Assembly (NCBI RefSeq): GCF_012516375.2
Contig: NZ_CP051204.2
Location: 1,240,001 to 1,304,000 of the forward strand
Direction of reading: 5' to 3'
Length of the DNA: 64,000 nt
From: Chitinophaga oryzae
GTDB taxonomy: Bacteria > Bacteroidota > Bacteroidia > Chitinophagales > Chitinophagaceae
This document shows, in pieces, positions 44,784-54,011 of this stretch. The notes below the pieces were generated by a model. It had not been told where the DNA came from and did no database searches. It saw only the letters and a program-made list of their open reading frames with translations. The translations under genes were made by a program, and so were the position numbers. Position 1 is the first letter of the stretch, and each line of letters opens with the position of its first letter.

Positions 44784-45214
44784 TTAACGAAAAAATACTT
44801 TATAAATTTTTTCCACAGGAGCACAGACCACGACAGAAAGGCTTTGGCATGTCTTTATCCCCCTTTTTTACGCCCGGGATGCGGGATTGTGTGGATAAGA
44901 TGTGAATGAGTGTTAATATTGTGTTTATAACCTGTGAAAAACGCACCAGCATTGACATTGAAGCGAATAAAATAACTGCGGCTTTTTTTCAGTTTGCGGG
45001 ATGAAACTGCTTTTACGAATGGTATTTATTTGTAATCCGACACTTTTGCCCGGATTTTTTTTGACATTATCAGCCGGTTTTTTATTTTCGGCAGGTAAGC
45101 GGCAAAAGGAATCATTTCTTCGGTAAAATGCCCGGGTTCAGCGATTTGACGGCCTCTTTTGCAAAATTTTAACAGCAATGAAAATCTCTTCGCCTTACAT
45201 TTACATTTAATTCT

Positions 45215-45222
45215 TAATTTTG
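45215..45222 (+). promoter_or_regulatory. Candidate -7 box for bamD
   Basis: TAATTTTG fits TAnnTTTG but lies only 10 bp before the ATG, which would leave a very short leader; no TTG -33 box was seen. Confidence 0.4.
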
Positions 45223-45232
45223 CCACTCTTTT

Positions 45233-46066
45233 ATGCGGAAATTTTTATTGTATACCAGTGTCCTTGCGCTGATCGTGGTCGCTTCTTCCTGTAATAACGA
45301 ACTGAGAAGAATCGAAAAAAGCAACAACTTCGAAAAGAAGCTGGCGTATGCTGACAAATTGTACCAGAAGAAAAAATACAATACGGCGCAGACACTTTAC
45401 CAGGACCTTTTACAGGTGTACAAAGGCACTGAAAAGTTCGAAGGCCTGTATTACAACTACGCATACTGTTCCTACTACGTGAAGGATTATGTTCAGGCAG
45501 CTTTCCACTTCAAAAACTACCTCGACGTATTCCCCAACAGTCCCAGAGCGGTGGAAATTGACTATATGCAGGCCTACTGCTATTACAAACAATCTCCCAA
45601 GGTTTCACTGGACCAGACCAATACCATGAAGGCCATCGCACAGATGCAGACCTTCATTAACAACTACCCGCAGGCAGACAAGGTGCCGGAAGCCAACCTG
45701 GTAATCGAACTCTGCCGCAGAAAGCTGGAACTCAAAGAGTTCAACAGCGCCGAACTGTACTACAACCTGGGCTTTTACAAAGCGGCCGGTATCGCCTTCA
45801 AAAACCTGATGCGCAACTACCCCGACTCTGACAAAAGCGACAGCTACAAGATAATGGCCATCCGCGCCTACTACAATTATGCTAAAAACAGCATAGAAGA
45901 GAAACAAAAAGAACGCTACGAGACAGTTGTCACCGAATACATGGACTTCGCAGACCACTATCCCAACAGCAAATTGAAGGCGGATGCCGAAAAATTTTAT
46001 ACCTTAGCGCAAAACAACATTAAATCACTGGAAAATGAGCAAAATAAAGAGAAGTCTAACCAGTAG
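45233..46066 (+). CDS. bamD: Outer membrane assembly lipoprotein BamD
   Basis: A 277-aa lipoprotein (signal ending VVASSC, Cys20) built of TPR-like helical repeats (KLAYADKLYQKKKYNTAQTLYQDLL, YVKDYVQAAFHFKNYLDVFPNS, AAGIAFKNLMRNYPDSD). It belongs to the BamD/YfiO family, part of the BAM complex that inserts beta-barrel proteins into the outer membrane. Its 3' end overlaps rpoZ by 32 bp. It is divergent from the dcw cluster. Confidence 0.93.
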   Translation: MRKFLLYTSVLALIVVASSCNNELRRIEKSNNFEKKLAYADKLYQKKKYNTAQTLYQDLLQVYKGTEKFEGLYYNYAYCSYYVKDYVQAAFHFKNYLDVFPNSPRAVEIDYMQAYCYYKQSPKVSLDQTNTMKAIAQMQTFINNYPQADKVPEANLVIELCRRKLELKEFNSAELYYNLGFYKAAGIAFKNLMRNYPDSDKSDSYKIMAIRAYYNYAKNSIEEKQKERYETVVTEYMDFADHYPNSKLKADAEKFYTLAQNNIKSLENEQNKEKSNQ

Positions 46067-46376
46067 TCTTAATCCCTGGGTAGAAACCAAAAATACTACC
46101 GATATTAAGAACAGGACCGGTAATTTATATGAGTCTATTGCCGTGATAGCCAAACGCGCCAATCAGATCAATATTTCCGTGAAAGAGGAGCTCCATTCCA
46201 AGCTGGAAGAGTTTGCCAGCCATACTGACAACCTCGAAGAAGTACACGAAAACAAGGAGCAGATCGAGATTTCCCGCTTTTATGAAAGGCTGGCAAATCC
46301 TGCTATCCAGGCCACGCAGGAATTCCTGGACAATAAAATTTATTTCCGCAAGAACGACGACGACCTGTTCAGCTAA
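46035..46376 (+). CDS. rpoZ: DNA-directed RNA polymerase omega subunit (Bacteroidota type)
   Basis: A 113-aa protein. The segment TGNLYESIAVIAKRANQINISVKEELHSKLEEF matches the omega/RPB6 core (xxNxYExxxxxAxRA). The C-terminal half differs from proteobacterial omega, as usual in this phylum. It overlaps the end of bamD by 32 bp in another frame, suggesting translational coupling, and precedes a terminator-like hairpin. Confidence 0.85.
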   Translation: MSKIKRSLTSSLNPWVETKNTTDIKNRTGNLYESIAVIAKRANQINISVKEELHSKLEEFASHTDNLEEVHENKEQIEISRFYERLANPAIQATQEFLDNKIYFRKNDDDLFS

Positions 46377-46436
46377 ACCGCCACACATTATTTTGTGAGG
46401 TGCGTGATTGCGAAAAATAAAAACATTAATTTCATG

Positions 46437-46465
46437 GCGGCAGATTCAATTCTGCCGCTTTTTTT
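46437..46465 (+). terminator. Terminator-like hairpin just before coaBC
   Basis: An 8-bp perfect GC-rich stem (46437-46444 with 46451-46458), a 6-nt loop and seven T. It ends the bamD-rpoZ unit but lies only 6 bp before the coaBC ATG, so it could also act as an attenuator in the coaBC leader. Confidence 0.8.
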
Positions 46466-46471
46466 ATATCT

Positions 46472-47695
46472 ATGGACGATATCAAAATATTACAAGGAAA
46501 GAAAATCCTGTTAGGCGTCTCCGGCAGCATCGCCGCCTATAAAGCCGCTACCCTCACCCGTCTGCTCGTGAAGGAAGGCGCGTCCGTAAAGGTGGTCATG
46601 ACGCCCGCTGCGGCCGATTTTATCACGCCGCTGACACTCGCTACTCTCTCCAAACACGAAGTACCTCTTCATATCAGCGATCATAACAGCTGGAACAACC
46701 ACGTCATGCTGGGCCGCTGGGCCGACGTCATGCTGATTGCACCAGCCTCCGCCAATACCATCGCCAAAATGGCCAACGGCCTGTGCGATAACCTCCTGAT
46801 GGCCACCTACCTCTCCGCTACCTGCCCGGTCCTCTACGCACCGGCCATGGACGAAGACATGTGGAAACACCCTGCCACCCGCGCCAATGTGGCCCGCCTC
46901 CGCGAATACGGGCATACCCAGATACCGGTCGCAGCCGGAGAACTGGCAAGCGGCCTCGTCGGTGAAGGACGCATGGCGGAACCGGAGAATATTGTCGCCC
47001 TGCTGCGCCGCCACTTCAGCGTGGCCGCCGGCGCCCGTAAACCGCTCAACGGCAAAATAGCCGTCGTGACCGCCGGTCCCACCATCGAACACATAGACCC
47101 TGTCAGGTACATCAGCAACCACTCCAGCGGTAAAATGGGCATCGCCATCGCCGAAGCCCTCGCCGACGCGGGCGCCCAGGTGAAACTGGTGCTGGGGCCC
47201 ACCAACCAGACCACTCACCACAGCGGTATCCAGGTCATCCCGGTACAGTCTGCCGAAGACATGTTCCGCAGCGTGATCGCCGTATACCCGCTGTCCGACA
47301 TCGTAGTGGCCGCCGCCGCCGTGGCAGACTACCGTCCCACCCAGGTGGCGGATAAAAAAATCAAAAAAGGAGAGGACAAGTTCAGCATCGCCCTCGAAAA
47401 AACACACGACATCCTCCGCACACTGGGCAATAACAAAGGTCCGCAGCAACTGCTGGTGGGCTTCTCCCTGGAAACCAACAACGAAAGGGAGTATGCACTG
47501 AAAAAACTGCGTGACAAAAATCTGGATATGATCGTTATGAACTCCCTCGCCGATCCGGGAGCAGGGTTCAACTACGATACCAATAAGGTGACCCTGTTCG
47601 ATAACAAGGGAAAAGAACGTGACATCCCCCTCAAATCCAAACAGGAAGTTGCCCGGGATATTGTTTCCGCCATAATTGAACTGCAACATGCGTAA
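46472..47695 (+). CDS. coaBC: Phosphopantothenoylcysteine decarboxylase / phosphopantothenate-cysteine ligase
   Basis: A 407-aa bifunctional enzyme of coenzyme A synthesis. The N-terminal FMN-dependent CoaC part starts [15 protein letters not shown] and contains [20 protein letters not shown] and APAMDEDMW. The C-terminal CoaB part starts around residue 190 ([30 protein letters not shown]) and carries the [11 protein letters not shown] stretch. Together they turn 4'-phosphopantothenate and cysteine into 4'-phosphopantetheine. The last codons overlap the next gene by 8 bp. Confidence 0.98.
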   Translation: MDDIKILQGKKILLGVSGSIAAYKAATLTRLLVKEGASVKVVMTPAAADFITPLTLATLSKHEVPLHISDHNSWNNHVMLGRWADVMLIAPASANTIAKMANGLCDNLLMATYLSATCPVLYAPAMDEDMWKHPATRANVARLREYGHTQIPVAAGELASGLVGEGRMAEPENIVALLRRHFSVAAGARKPLNGKIAVVTAGPTIEHIDPVRYISNHSSGKMGIAIAEALADAGAQVKLVLGPTNQTTHHSGIQVIPVQSAEDMFRSVIAVYPLSDIVVAAAAVADYRPTQVADKKIKKGEDKFSIALEKTHDILRTLGNNKGPQQLLVGFSLETNNEREYALKKLRDKNLDMIVMNSLADPGAGFNYDTNKVTLFDNKGKERDIPLKSKQEVARDIVSAIIELQHA

Positions 47696-48614
47696 CTGTT
47701 TCCGCTTCACCCTGCTGCTGGCAGGTATATTCGTTTTCATGGCCGACTGCCTGCAGGCGCAGGAGATCAGGGCTAATGTGACCGTCGTAGCCAACCAGGT
47801 CCAGGGGGTTGACCGGAAAGTGTTTACCACGCTGCAGACTGCCCTCAGGGAATTCCTGAACAACCGCCACTGGACAGACGATGCGTTTACGCCGGCCGAA
47901 AGGATCGAGTGTAACTTCCTGCTCAATATCACCGGTGTCACCGGTGAAAATATGTACAAGGCGTCCCTCACCATACAGGCCACCCGCCCGGTGTTTAACA
48001 GCAGCTATGTGACCAGCCTGCTGAATACGCAGGACAACAACGTGGCTTTCCGTTACGTCGAATTCCAGCAGCTGGAGTTCAGCGATACCCGCGTGGTGGG
48101 CAACGACCCGATGGCGTCCAATCTCACCGCCATCATGGCCTATTATGTGAACATCATCCTCGGACTGGATTATGATTCCTTCTCTCCCCGCGGCGGCGAT
48201 GCCTACTTCAAAAAAGCCCTGAATATCGTTAATAACGCACCGGACGGAAAAGACATCTCCGGATGGAAAGCTTATGAGGGTAACCGTAACCGTTACTGGC
48301 TGCAGGATAACCTCCTGAATGCCAAGTTCCTCAACTTCCACGATGTCATGTACCAGTACCACCGCAACGGGCTGGACGTTATGTATGAGGATGTGAACAG
48401 GGGCCGCGCGTCGATTATGAACTGCCTCAACCTGCTGTATGCCATTCACCAGGACATACCCAACTCCATGTTGATGCAGACATTTTACTCCGCCAAAGCC
48501 GACGAACTGCAGAAGATATTTTCCAAAGCTATGCCGCAGGAGAAAATGAGGGCGGCCGAATTGCTGGCCCAGATGGATGTGCCCAACGCACAGAAATATC
48601 AGCAGATGAAATAA
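47688..48614 (+). CDS. DUF4835 family protein (possible PorD-like envelope protein)
   Basis: A 308-aa secreted protein with signal peptide [25 protein letters not shown]. The conserved start of the mature part (EIRANVTVVANQVQGVDRKVFTTLQTALREFLN) and the later NRGRASIMNCLNLLYAIHQDIPNSMLMQTFYSAKADEL mark the Bacteroidota-specific DUF4835 family. From memory, this family has been linked to PorD of the type IX secretion system; I could not check that link here. The ATG at 47688 is preferred to a TTG at 47676. It is usually found beside coaBC in this phylum, as here. Confidence 0.85.
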   Translation: MRNCFRFTLLLAGIFVFMADCLQAQEIRANVTVVANQVQGVDRKVFTTLQTALREFLNNRHWTDDAFTPAERIECNFLLNITGVTGENMYKASLTIQATRPVFNSSYVTSLLNTQDNNVAFRYVEFQQLEFSDTRVVGNDPMASNLTAIMAYYVNIILGLDYDSFSPRGGDAYFKKALNIVNNAPDGKDISGWKAYEGNRNRYWLQDNLLNAKFLNFHDVMYQYHRNGLDVMYEDVNRGRASIMNCLNLLYAIHQDIPNSMLMQTFYSAKADELQKIFSKAMPQEKMRAAELLAQMDVPNAQKYQQMK

Positions 48615-48656
48615 CAGCCGGTGAACAGCTCCGGCAACACAATTTTTTAGAAAAGA

Positions 48657-49139
48657 ATGAATAACCGTTTTAAAGCGCTCGTAACAGGACTTGTATTTTT
48701 AATGGCAGCTTGTGGTGATCCGGGCAATGTCCCCAAGGAGTATATCCAGAAGGATAAGATGAGCAAAATCCTGGTGGACATGACCCTGGCAGACGCCTAT
48801 GGCAACGAAGTAAGCGCGCTGACAGCAGGAGCCGTGACAGACTCCGTCAGACAGGAAAAAGTAAAGATATACTACAAACAGATACTGGACCTGCACCAGG
48901 TGTCCGTGAAAGACTTCATGGCCAGCTATAACTGGTATGAAAGTCACCCGGACCGTATGAAAGACGTGTTCGAAAAAGTGCAGGCGGATATCGCCGCAAG
49001 AAAAAATATACTGGGCAACCCTGTGGAAGAAAATGCGCCCGTGAAATTCCGTATGAAAAGCTTTTTCCCCAATGCCGAGAAAGCTTTCCTGTTACCCGCT
49101 TCCGACACGGTACGCCCCTTTATCAAGCGACAGCCATAA
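48657..49139 (+). CDS. DUF4296 family lipoprotein
   Basis: A 160-aa lipoprotein (signal ending LVFLMAAC, Cys19). The segments [27 protein letters not shown] and [23 protein letters not shown] are typical of DUF4296, a Bacteroidota envelope family of unknown function. The gene lies 42 bp after the DUF4835 gene and 22 bp before the CoA-transferase genes, so it is likely co-transcribed. Confidence 0.85.
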   Translation: MNNRFKALVTGLVFLMAACGDPGNVPKEYIQKDKMSKILVDMTLADAYGNEVSALTAGAVTDSVRQEKVKIYYKQILDLHQVSVKDFMASYNWYESHPDRMKDVFEKVQADIAARKNILGNPVEENAPVKFRMKSFFPNAEKAFLLPASDTVRPFIKRQP

Positions 49140-49161
49140 GATCAACATAAAACACCAAAAC

Positions 49162-49854
49162 ATGAACAAAGTAGTAGCAAATGCAGACGAAGCCATACAG
49201 GACATCCGGGATGGCGCGGTGGTAATGCTGGGGGGATTTGGTTTGTGTGGTATTCCCGAGAATTGTATCGCAGCGCTGGTCAGAAAGGGCGTAAAAGAAC
49301 TGACCTGTATTTCCAACAACGCCGGGGTTGATGACTTCGGACTGGGCCTGTTGCTGAAAACCCGCCAGATCCGCAAAATGATGTCTTCCTATGTCGGCGA
49401 AAACGCAGAATTTGAAAGACAGCTGCTGGCCGGCGAGCTGGAAGTAGACCTGATCCCGCAGGGCACTCTCGCCACCCGCATACAGATGGCCGGTATGGGC
49501 ATTCCCGCCTTTTTCACCCCCGCCGGTTACGGCACCGAAGTGGCCACCGGTAAAGAAACCCGTGAATTCAACGGCAAACATTATCTCATGGAGATGGCAC
49601 TGCATGCCGACTTCTCTATCGTGAAAGCCTGGAAGGGCGATACCATGGGCAACCTGGTATTCCGCAAAACAACCCGCAATTTCAGCACTTCCATGGCCAA
49701 AGCCGGTAATATCACCATCGCTGAAGTGGAAGAGCTGGTACAGCCCGGTGAGCTGGACCCTGACCATATCCATGTGCCGGGTATTTATGTGCATCGCATC
49801 TTTGCGGGCGCCGGTTATGAAAAACGGATAGAACGCAGGACGGTACAGATGTAA
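49162..49854 (+). CDS. 3-oxoacid CoA-transferase subunit A
   Basis: A 230-aa alpha subunit. The family signature [16 protein letters not shown] lies near the N-terminus, and [14 protein letters not shown] and [23 protein letters not shown] follow. With subunit B it moves CoA from succinyl-CoA (or another acyl-CoA) to a 3-oxoacid such as acetoacetate; the donor cannot be told from sequence. The frame is open back to 49072, but the start at 49162 ([14 protein letters not shown]) matches the family. Confidence 0.95.
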   Translation: MNKVVANADEAIQDIRDGAVVMLGGFGLCGIPENCIAALVRKGVKELTCISNNAGVDDFGLGLLLKTRQIRKMMSSYVGENAEFERQLLAGELEVDLIPQGTLATRIQMAGMGIPAFFTPAGYGTEVATGKETREFNGKHYLMEMALHADFSIVKAWKGDTMGNLVFRKTTRNFSTSMAKAGNITIAEVEELVQPGELDPDHIHVPGIYVHRIFAGAGYEKRIERRTVQM

Positions 49855-49901
49855 CGCTCACGCCTACACGTCATTATTCCACTTTCCAAAATCAGTATGT
49901 T

Positions 49902-50558
49902 ATGCCTCTCGATAAATTTGGTATCGCCAAAAGAATAGCAAAGGAGTTAAAAGACGGTATGTATGTCAACCTGGGTATCGGTATCCCTACGCTGGTAGCC
50001 AACTACATCCCCGCCGGTATTTCCATCATGCTGCAGTCTGAAAACGGTATGCTCGGTATGGGACCGTACCCGTCTGCTGATGATATAGATCCGGACCTTA
50101 TCAATGCCGGTAAAGAAACGGTTACCCTTCTGCCCGGCGGCAGCTTTTTCGATTCTGCCGAAAGTTTCGGTATGATCCGTGCCGGTAAGGTAGACCTCAC
50201 CGTACTGGGCGCCATGGAAGTGGCCGACAACGGCGATATCGCCAACTGGAAAATACCTGGCAAAATGGTAAAAGGCATGGGTGGCGCTATGGACCTCGTC
50301 GCCTCCGCGCAGAACATTATCGTGGCCATGATGCACACCAACCCGAAAGGTGAAAGCAAACTGCTCTCTGCCTGTACGTTGCCCCTCACCGGCGTCCATT
50401 GTGTGAAAAAGATCGTGACCGATCTTGCCGTGATGGAAGTCACGCCCGACGGGTTCCGCCTGCTGGAACGCGCTCCGGATGTTAGCGTGGAAGAAATCAA
50501 AGCTAAAACTGCCGGCAGATTGATCGTTGAAGGTGATATACCCGTTGTGGCAGTTTAA
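49902..50558 (+). CDS. 3-oxoacid CoA-transferase subunit B
   Basis: A 218-aa beta subunit. [19 protein letters not shown] and the catalytic-Glu segment [14 protein letters not shown] are diagnostic; the Glu forms the covalent CoA thioester. [17 protein letters not shown] follows. It lies 47 bp after subunit A and ends the operon at a terminator. Confidence 0.96.
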   Translation: MPLDKFGIAKRIAKELKDGMYVNLGIGIPTLVANYIPAGISIMLQSENGMLGMGPYPSADDIDPDLINAGKETVTLLPGGSFFDSAESFGMIRAGKVDLTVLGAMEVADNGDIANWKIPGKMVKGMGGAMDLVASAQNIIVAMMHTNPKGESKLLSACTLPLTGVHCVKKIVTDLAVMEVTPDGFRLLERAPDVSVEEIKAKTAGRLIVEGDIPVVAV

Positions 50559-50570
50559 ATAACGGACTAC

Positions 50571-50608
50571 AAAAAGCCCCGCCTGACAACAAACAGGCGG
50601 GGCTTTTT
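50571..50608 (+). terminator. Terminator after the CoA-transferase genes
   Basis: A 15-bp perfect stem (50571-50585 with 50594-50608) with an 8-nt loop and a T run, 12 bp past the stop codon. Confidence 0.93.
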
Positions 50609-50787
50609 CATGCTACGTTATTACAGGGGTTTGCAAACGTTTTTTACCGGAAGCTGTTGTTTTTTAACGTTTTCTTTTTGTGGTAATAACAGTGGTACGC
50701 CGCTATGGTTGCGGTTACTCCCTGAAAAGAGGTCGCTGAAATGACAAAATAATTGGGTAACTTACAACTTGCTAAATACAGATCGAG

Positions 50788-51627
50788 GTGCAAGTTGGTT
50801 TTCTCTGTTATAATGGTAAATTTTTTCCTTCCGGTGACCCGATTTTTACGGCGGACAACCGTTCCTTCCGTTATGGAGACGGCTGCTTCGAGACAATGCG
50901 GGTAGCGCAGGGTGAAGTGGTATTGGGCGATTTGCATTTTGAACGCCTGCTGGCCAGCCTTCATCTCCTCCATTTTGACGTTCCGGCGCATTTCACCAAA
51001 ACCTTTTTTCTCCGGCAGATAGCGGACCTGTGCCTTAAAAATGACCTGATGGACATGGCACGGGTAAGGTTCACTGTATTCCGTGCCGATGGCGGATTGT
51101 ACGAACCGGTCAATAACCTGCCTTCGTATCTCATACAGGCATGGGAACTGAGCAGCACAGTACTGGAACTGAACGAAAACGGCCTGGTGCTGGACATCTT
51201 CCCCGACGCCAGGAAAACCAGTGATAAATTCTCTTCCATAAAATCCAACAACTGCCTCCCTTATGTAATGGGCGCCATGTACGGCAAGCAACATGGCTTC
51301 AATGAAGTGCTGCTGCTCAATCAGTACGGCCGTGTGGCAGACAGTACCATCGCCAATGTTTTTATGGTACATCATAAAACCATTTACACACCACCGCTGA
51401 CGGAAGGCGGCGTATGCGGCGTGATGCGCAAACACCTGCTGAGGTCAGAACTACCCTTTAAAATTGAAGAGAAACCACTTACTGCAGAAGATCTGGAAAA
51501 CGCAGATGAGATATTCCTGACGAACGCCATACAGGGCATACGCTGGGTCGGTCTCTTCCGGGACAGCAGCTATGGCAATGCCACGGCCGCCATTTTACAC
51601 GAACTATTATTCGATGGCAAAGTCTAG
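50788..51627 (+). CDS. Aminotransferase class IV, PabC-like (aminodeoxychorismate lyase)
   Basis: A 279-aa fold-type IV PLP enzyme. ADNRSFRYGDGCFETMRV near the N-terminus, the Schiff-base Lys in SSIKSNNCLPYV, and LTEGGVCGVMRKHLL with FLTNAIQGIRWV are typical. Closest in style to 4-amino-4-deoxychorismate lyase, which makes p-aminobenzoate for folate; branched-chain or D-amino acid aminotransferase activity cannot be excluded. The start is GTG at 50788. The photolyase gene follows directly, suggesting coupling. Confidence 0.85.
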   Translation: MQVGFLCYNGKFFPSGDPIFTADNRSFRYGDGCFETMRVAQGEVVLGDLHFERLLASLHLLHFDVPAHFTKTFFLRQIADLCLKNDLMDMARVRFTVFRADGGLYEPVNNLPSYLIQAWELSSTVLELNENGLVLDIFPDARKTSDKFSSIKSNNCLPYVMGAMYGKQHGFNEVLLLNQYGRVADSTIANVFMVHHKTIYTPPLTEGGVCGVMRKHLLRSELPFKIEEKPLTAEDLENADEIFLTNAIQGIRWVGLFRDSSYGNATAAILHELLFDGKV

Positions 51628-51628
51628 T

Positions 51629-52933
51629 ATGAAACCTGTTGTTAACCTTTGCTGGTTCCGCCGCGATCTGCGGCTGCACGACCAGGCTGCTTTATATCAT
51701 GCTTTAAAAGACGAACACCCTGTCGTGCCCGTGTTTGTGTTTGATACAGCCATACTCAGCGACCTGGAAAATAAGACAGACCGCCGCGTACAATTCATTC
51801 ATCAGACACTGGAAACGATGCAGCTGCAGCTGGCTGCTGCAGGGGCCACGCTGGATGTTTTTTACGGAACACCCGAAGCTGCCTTTCAGCACTGGACTTC
51901 CAGGTATGACGTCCGGAAAGTATTTACGAACAATGATTACGAACCGTATGCCCGCGACCGTGATACGGCCATCGCTAAATGGCTGAAATCACACGGTATT
52001 TCTTTTCATAGTTATAAAGACCAGGTAATCTTTGAAAAGAAAGAAGTCGTGAAGGATAACGGTGACCCATATACGATATTTACACCCTATAGTAAAAGAT
52101 GGCTGGCCACGCTAACGCCCTTTTATTACAAGCCTTACCCGGTGGAGAAGTACACAGGCAACTGGCACCGGCAGGCGGCGCTGAAAATACCTTCGCTGAA
52201 AACGATGGGGTTCACCGCTGAACAAACGGCTTTTCCTCCGGCAGACATCCCGGGGAAAATTATCCGGCATTATGACGAATCCCGCGATATTCCTGCCATA
52301 CAGGGCACTTCCCGTTTGGGGATACATCTGCGGTTTGGCACGCTCAGTATCCGTGAGCTGGTAAAGGCGGCGCTGAAGGATAATGAAACATTCCTGAAAG
52401 AGTTGATCTGGCGGGAGTTTTTCCAGATGGTCCTATGGCATTTTCCGGAGGTAACACATAGCTCGTTTAAGAAAGAATATGACCGCATCGTATGGCGGAA
52501 TAATGAAAAGGATTTTGAGCGCTGGTGCCAGGGACAGACAGGTTATCCCATCGTGGATGCGGGGATGCGGGAACTGAATGCCACCGGCTTTATGCATAAC
52601 CGGGTGCGGATGATCACCGCCAGTTTTCTGACCAAACATCTGTTGATCGACTGGCGCTGGGGAGAAGCTTATTTTGCTGCCAAATTGTTGGATTACGATC
52701 TGGCCTCCAACAACGGCAACTGGCAATGGGCGGCAGGCTGCGGTTGTGATGCCGCGCCTTATTTCCGGGTGTTTAACCCATCCTTGCAGACACAGAAGTT
52801 TGATAAAGCGTTGCAATACGTCCGCCGTTGGGTGCCGGAGCTGGATGAGTTTTCTTATCCGTCGCCTATGGTAGAACATGATATGGCGAGGAAGCGGGCG
52901 CTGGAAGTGTATGGAAAGGCGGTTTCACGCTGA
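51629..52933 (+). CDS. Deoxyribodipyrimidine photolyase / cryptochrome family
   Basis: A 434-aa class I-type photolyase-fold protein. N-terminal antenna-binding domain CWFRRDLRLHDQAALYHAL; C-terminal FAD domain with LIWREFFQMVLWHFPEV, GYPIVDAGMRELNATGFMHNR and LLDYDLASNNGNWQWAAGCGCDAAPYFRVFNP. The Asn/Trp-rich FAD and DNA-lesion region is intact, so it is probably an active light-dependent CPD repair enzyme, possibly using the folate antenna. A start at 51614 is also possible, overlapping the preceding gene; 51629 is one base after that gene's stop. Confidence 0.93.
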   Translation: MKPVVNLCWFRRDLRLHDQAALYHALKDEHPVVPVFVFDTAILSDLENKTDRRVQFIHQTLETMQLQLAAAGATLDVFYGTPEAAFQHWTSRYDVRKVFTNNDYEPYARDRDTAIAKWLKSHGISFHSYKDQVIFEKKEVVKDNGDPYTIFTPYSKRWLATLTPFYYKPYPVEKYTGNWHRQAALKIPSLKTMGFTAEQTAFPPADIPGKIIRHYDESRDIPAIQGTSRLGIHLRFGTLSIRELVKAALKDNETFLKELIWREFFQMVLWHFPEVTHSSFKKEYDRIVWRNNEKDFERWCQGQTGYPIVDAGMRELNATGFMHNRVRMITASFLTKHLLIDWRWGEAYFAAKLLDYDLASNNGNWQWAAGCGCDAAPYFRVFNPSLQTQKFDKALQYVRRWVPELDEFSYPSPMVEHDMARKRALEVYGKAVSR

Positions 52934-53189
52934 GGATTTTTTTCTCGCAAAGCGCGCAGAGAACATGGTTTGTTTTAAGCTCGCCAAGAAGCGAAGATCA
53001 GCAGCTCCTGCTCGTTTTTTATTTTTTCTCTCTCTTGTTTCTTTTTTTCTCTCTTTTTCCTTTGCTTTTTTCATAATATCAAAGTCATGACTTAGCAGGC
53101 AGGTGGTTAATGTGAGCAACATTGATAAATCTCCGCCCTTGGCGAGCTTAAAACAAACCATGTTCTCTGCGCGCTTTGCGAGAAAAAAC
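52934..53189. repeat. Element with 50-bp perfect terminal inverted repeat
   Basis: Arms 52939-52988 and 53138-53187 are perfectly complementary over 50 bp. They flank about 149 bp that contain a long pyrimidine tract (about 53014-53072). The left arm begins 6 bp after the photolyase stop and the right arm ends 2 bp before the mqnD stop, so the element fills the whole gap between converging genes. No transposase ORF. Confidence 0.9.
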
Positions 53190-53990
53190 TCACCTTGCAA
53201 TGACCTTTTCCGCGGCTGTCATCAGCGCATCCACTGCTGCGTGCCCTTCCTGGCCAAGATCGAGGCTGAAGTCGTTGACATACAGATCTATATGCTGGCG
53301 CATCACCTGTTCGTCCATTTCCTGTGCGTGCGACTTGATGTAGTCGGACAGCTGCGGGTATTCGCTATAGGCATGCTGCAGGCTCTGATGGATCAGTGCA
53401 TCTACCTGGGCGCGTGTTTCGGCGGGGATATCTTTACGGATGAAGATACCGCCGAGAGGGATAGGGTTGCCGGTGGTGGATTCCCAGTATTCGCCCATGT
53501 CCATAAGTTTCACGAGGCCTTTGAGCTGATAGGTGAAGCGATTTTCATGGATGATGACGCCTGCGTCCACGTCGCCGTTGAGCACTGCATTTTCGATGTC
53601 TGAAAACACCATCACTTTTTTGTTGGTCGCTTCCGGGAAAGCGATGGAAAAGAGGAGGTTAGCGGTGGTATTTTCGCCCGGGATGGCTATGGTCAGATTT
53701 TTTATTTCTTCCCGCGGGATATCTTTCTTCGCGATGAGCAGGGGACCGCAGCCACGGCCCAGGGCGCTGCCGCTGTTGAGCAGGTCATATTTGTCCCTTA
53801 CTTTCAGGTATACGGCAAAACTCAGCTTGGTGACAGGCAGTTTCCCTTCGAGGGCCCAGCGGTTGAGCGTTTCCACATCTTCCAGTTGTGTATCAAATGT
53901 CAGTCCTTGCGTATCGATCTTGTTATTAACCATGGCATCGAAGATAAAAGTATCGTTCGGGCAGGGTGAGAAACCTAATAATAAGTGCAT
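53190..53990 (-). CDS. mqnD: 1,4-dihydroxy-6-naphthoate synthase (MqnD)
   Basis: A 266-aa enzyme of the futalosine pathway to menaquinone. LGFSPCPNDTFIFDAMV at the N-terminus, VTKLSFAVYLKV, GSALGRGCGPLLIA and the catalytic-His region AGVIIHENRFTYQLKGL are typical of MqnD, which turns cyclic dehypoxanthinylfutalosine into 1,4-dihydroxy-6-naphthoate. It lies 21 bp after mqnB. Confidence 0.95.
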   Translation of the reverse strand: MHLLLGFSPCPNDTFIFDAMVNNKIDTQGLTFDTQLEDVETLNRWALEGKLPVTKLSFAVYLKVRDKYDLLNSGSALGRGCGPLLIAKKDIPREEIKNLTIAIPGENTTANLLFSIAFPEATNKKVMVFSDIENAVLNGDVDAGVIIHENRFTYQLKGLVKLMDMGEYWESTTGNPIPLGGIFIRKDIPAETRAQVDALIHQSLQHAYSEYPQLSDYIKSHAQEMDEQVMRQHIDLYVNDFSLDLGQEGHAAVDALMTAAEKVIAR

Positions 53991-54011
53991 ATACTTAGAA
54001 AATTTTATTTG

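Larger units (their letters stand above)
44722..45232. other. 511-bp divergent spacer between the dcw cluster and bamD
   Basis: The longest gene-free stretch. It holds the MraZ repeats, an AT-rich stretch (44784-44812), and three matches to the DnaA-box consensus TTWTNCACA: 44809-44817 (+), 44890-44898 (-, exact TTATCCACA) and 44933-44941 (-). Gene direction flips here, minus to the left and plus to the right. A 66-codon frame at 45026-45226 (-) looks spurious. Confidence 0.5.

Noticed and set aside
45026..45226. A 66-codon basic open frame in the mraZ-bamD spacer
   Set aside because: No start signal, promoter or similarity; AT-rich spacer chance frame.
46511..47983. A 490-codon open frame opposite coaBC
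   Set aside because: Antisense to a conserved bifunctional enzyme and extends across the next gene; no domain likeness.
52934..53189. CRISPR array or tRNA in the repeat-rich gap
   Set aside because: Only one pair of inverted arms and no regular spacers; no cloverleaf fold seen.
52878..53200. Short mirror-image frames within the inverted repeat element
   Set aside because: Both strands give the same peptide because of the perfect inverted repeat; no evidence of translation.
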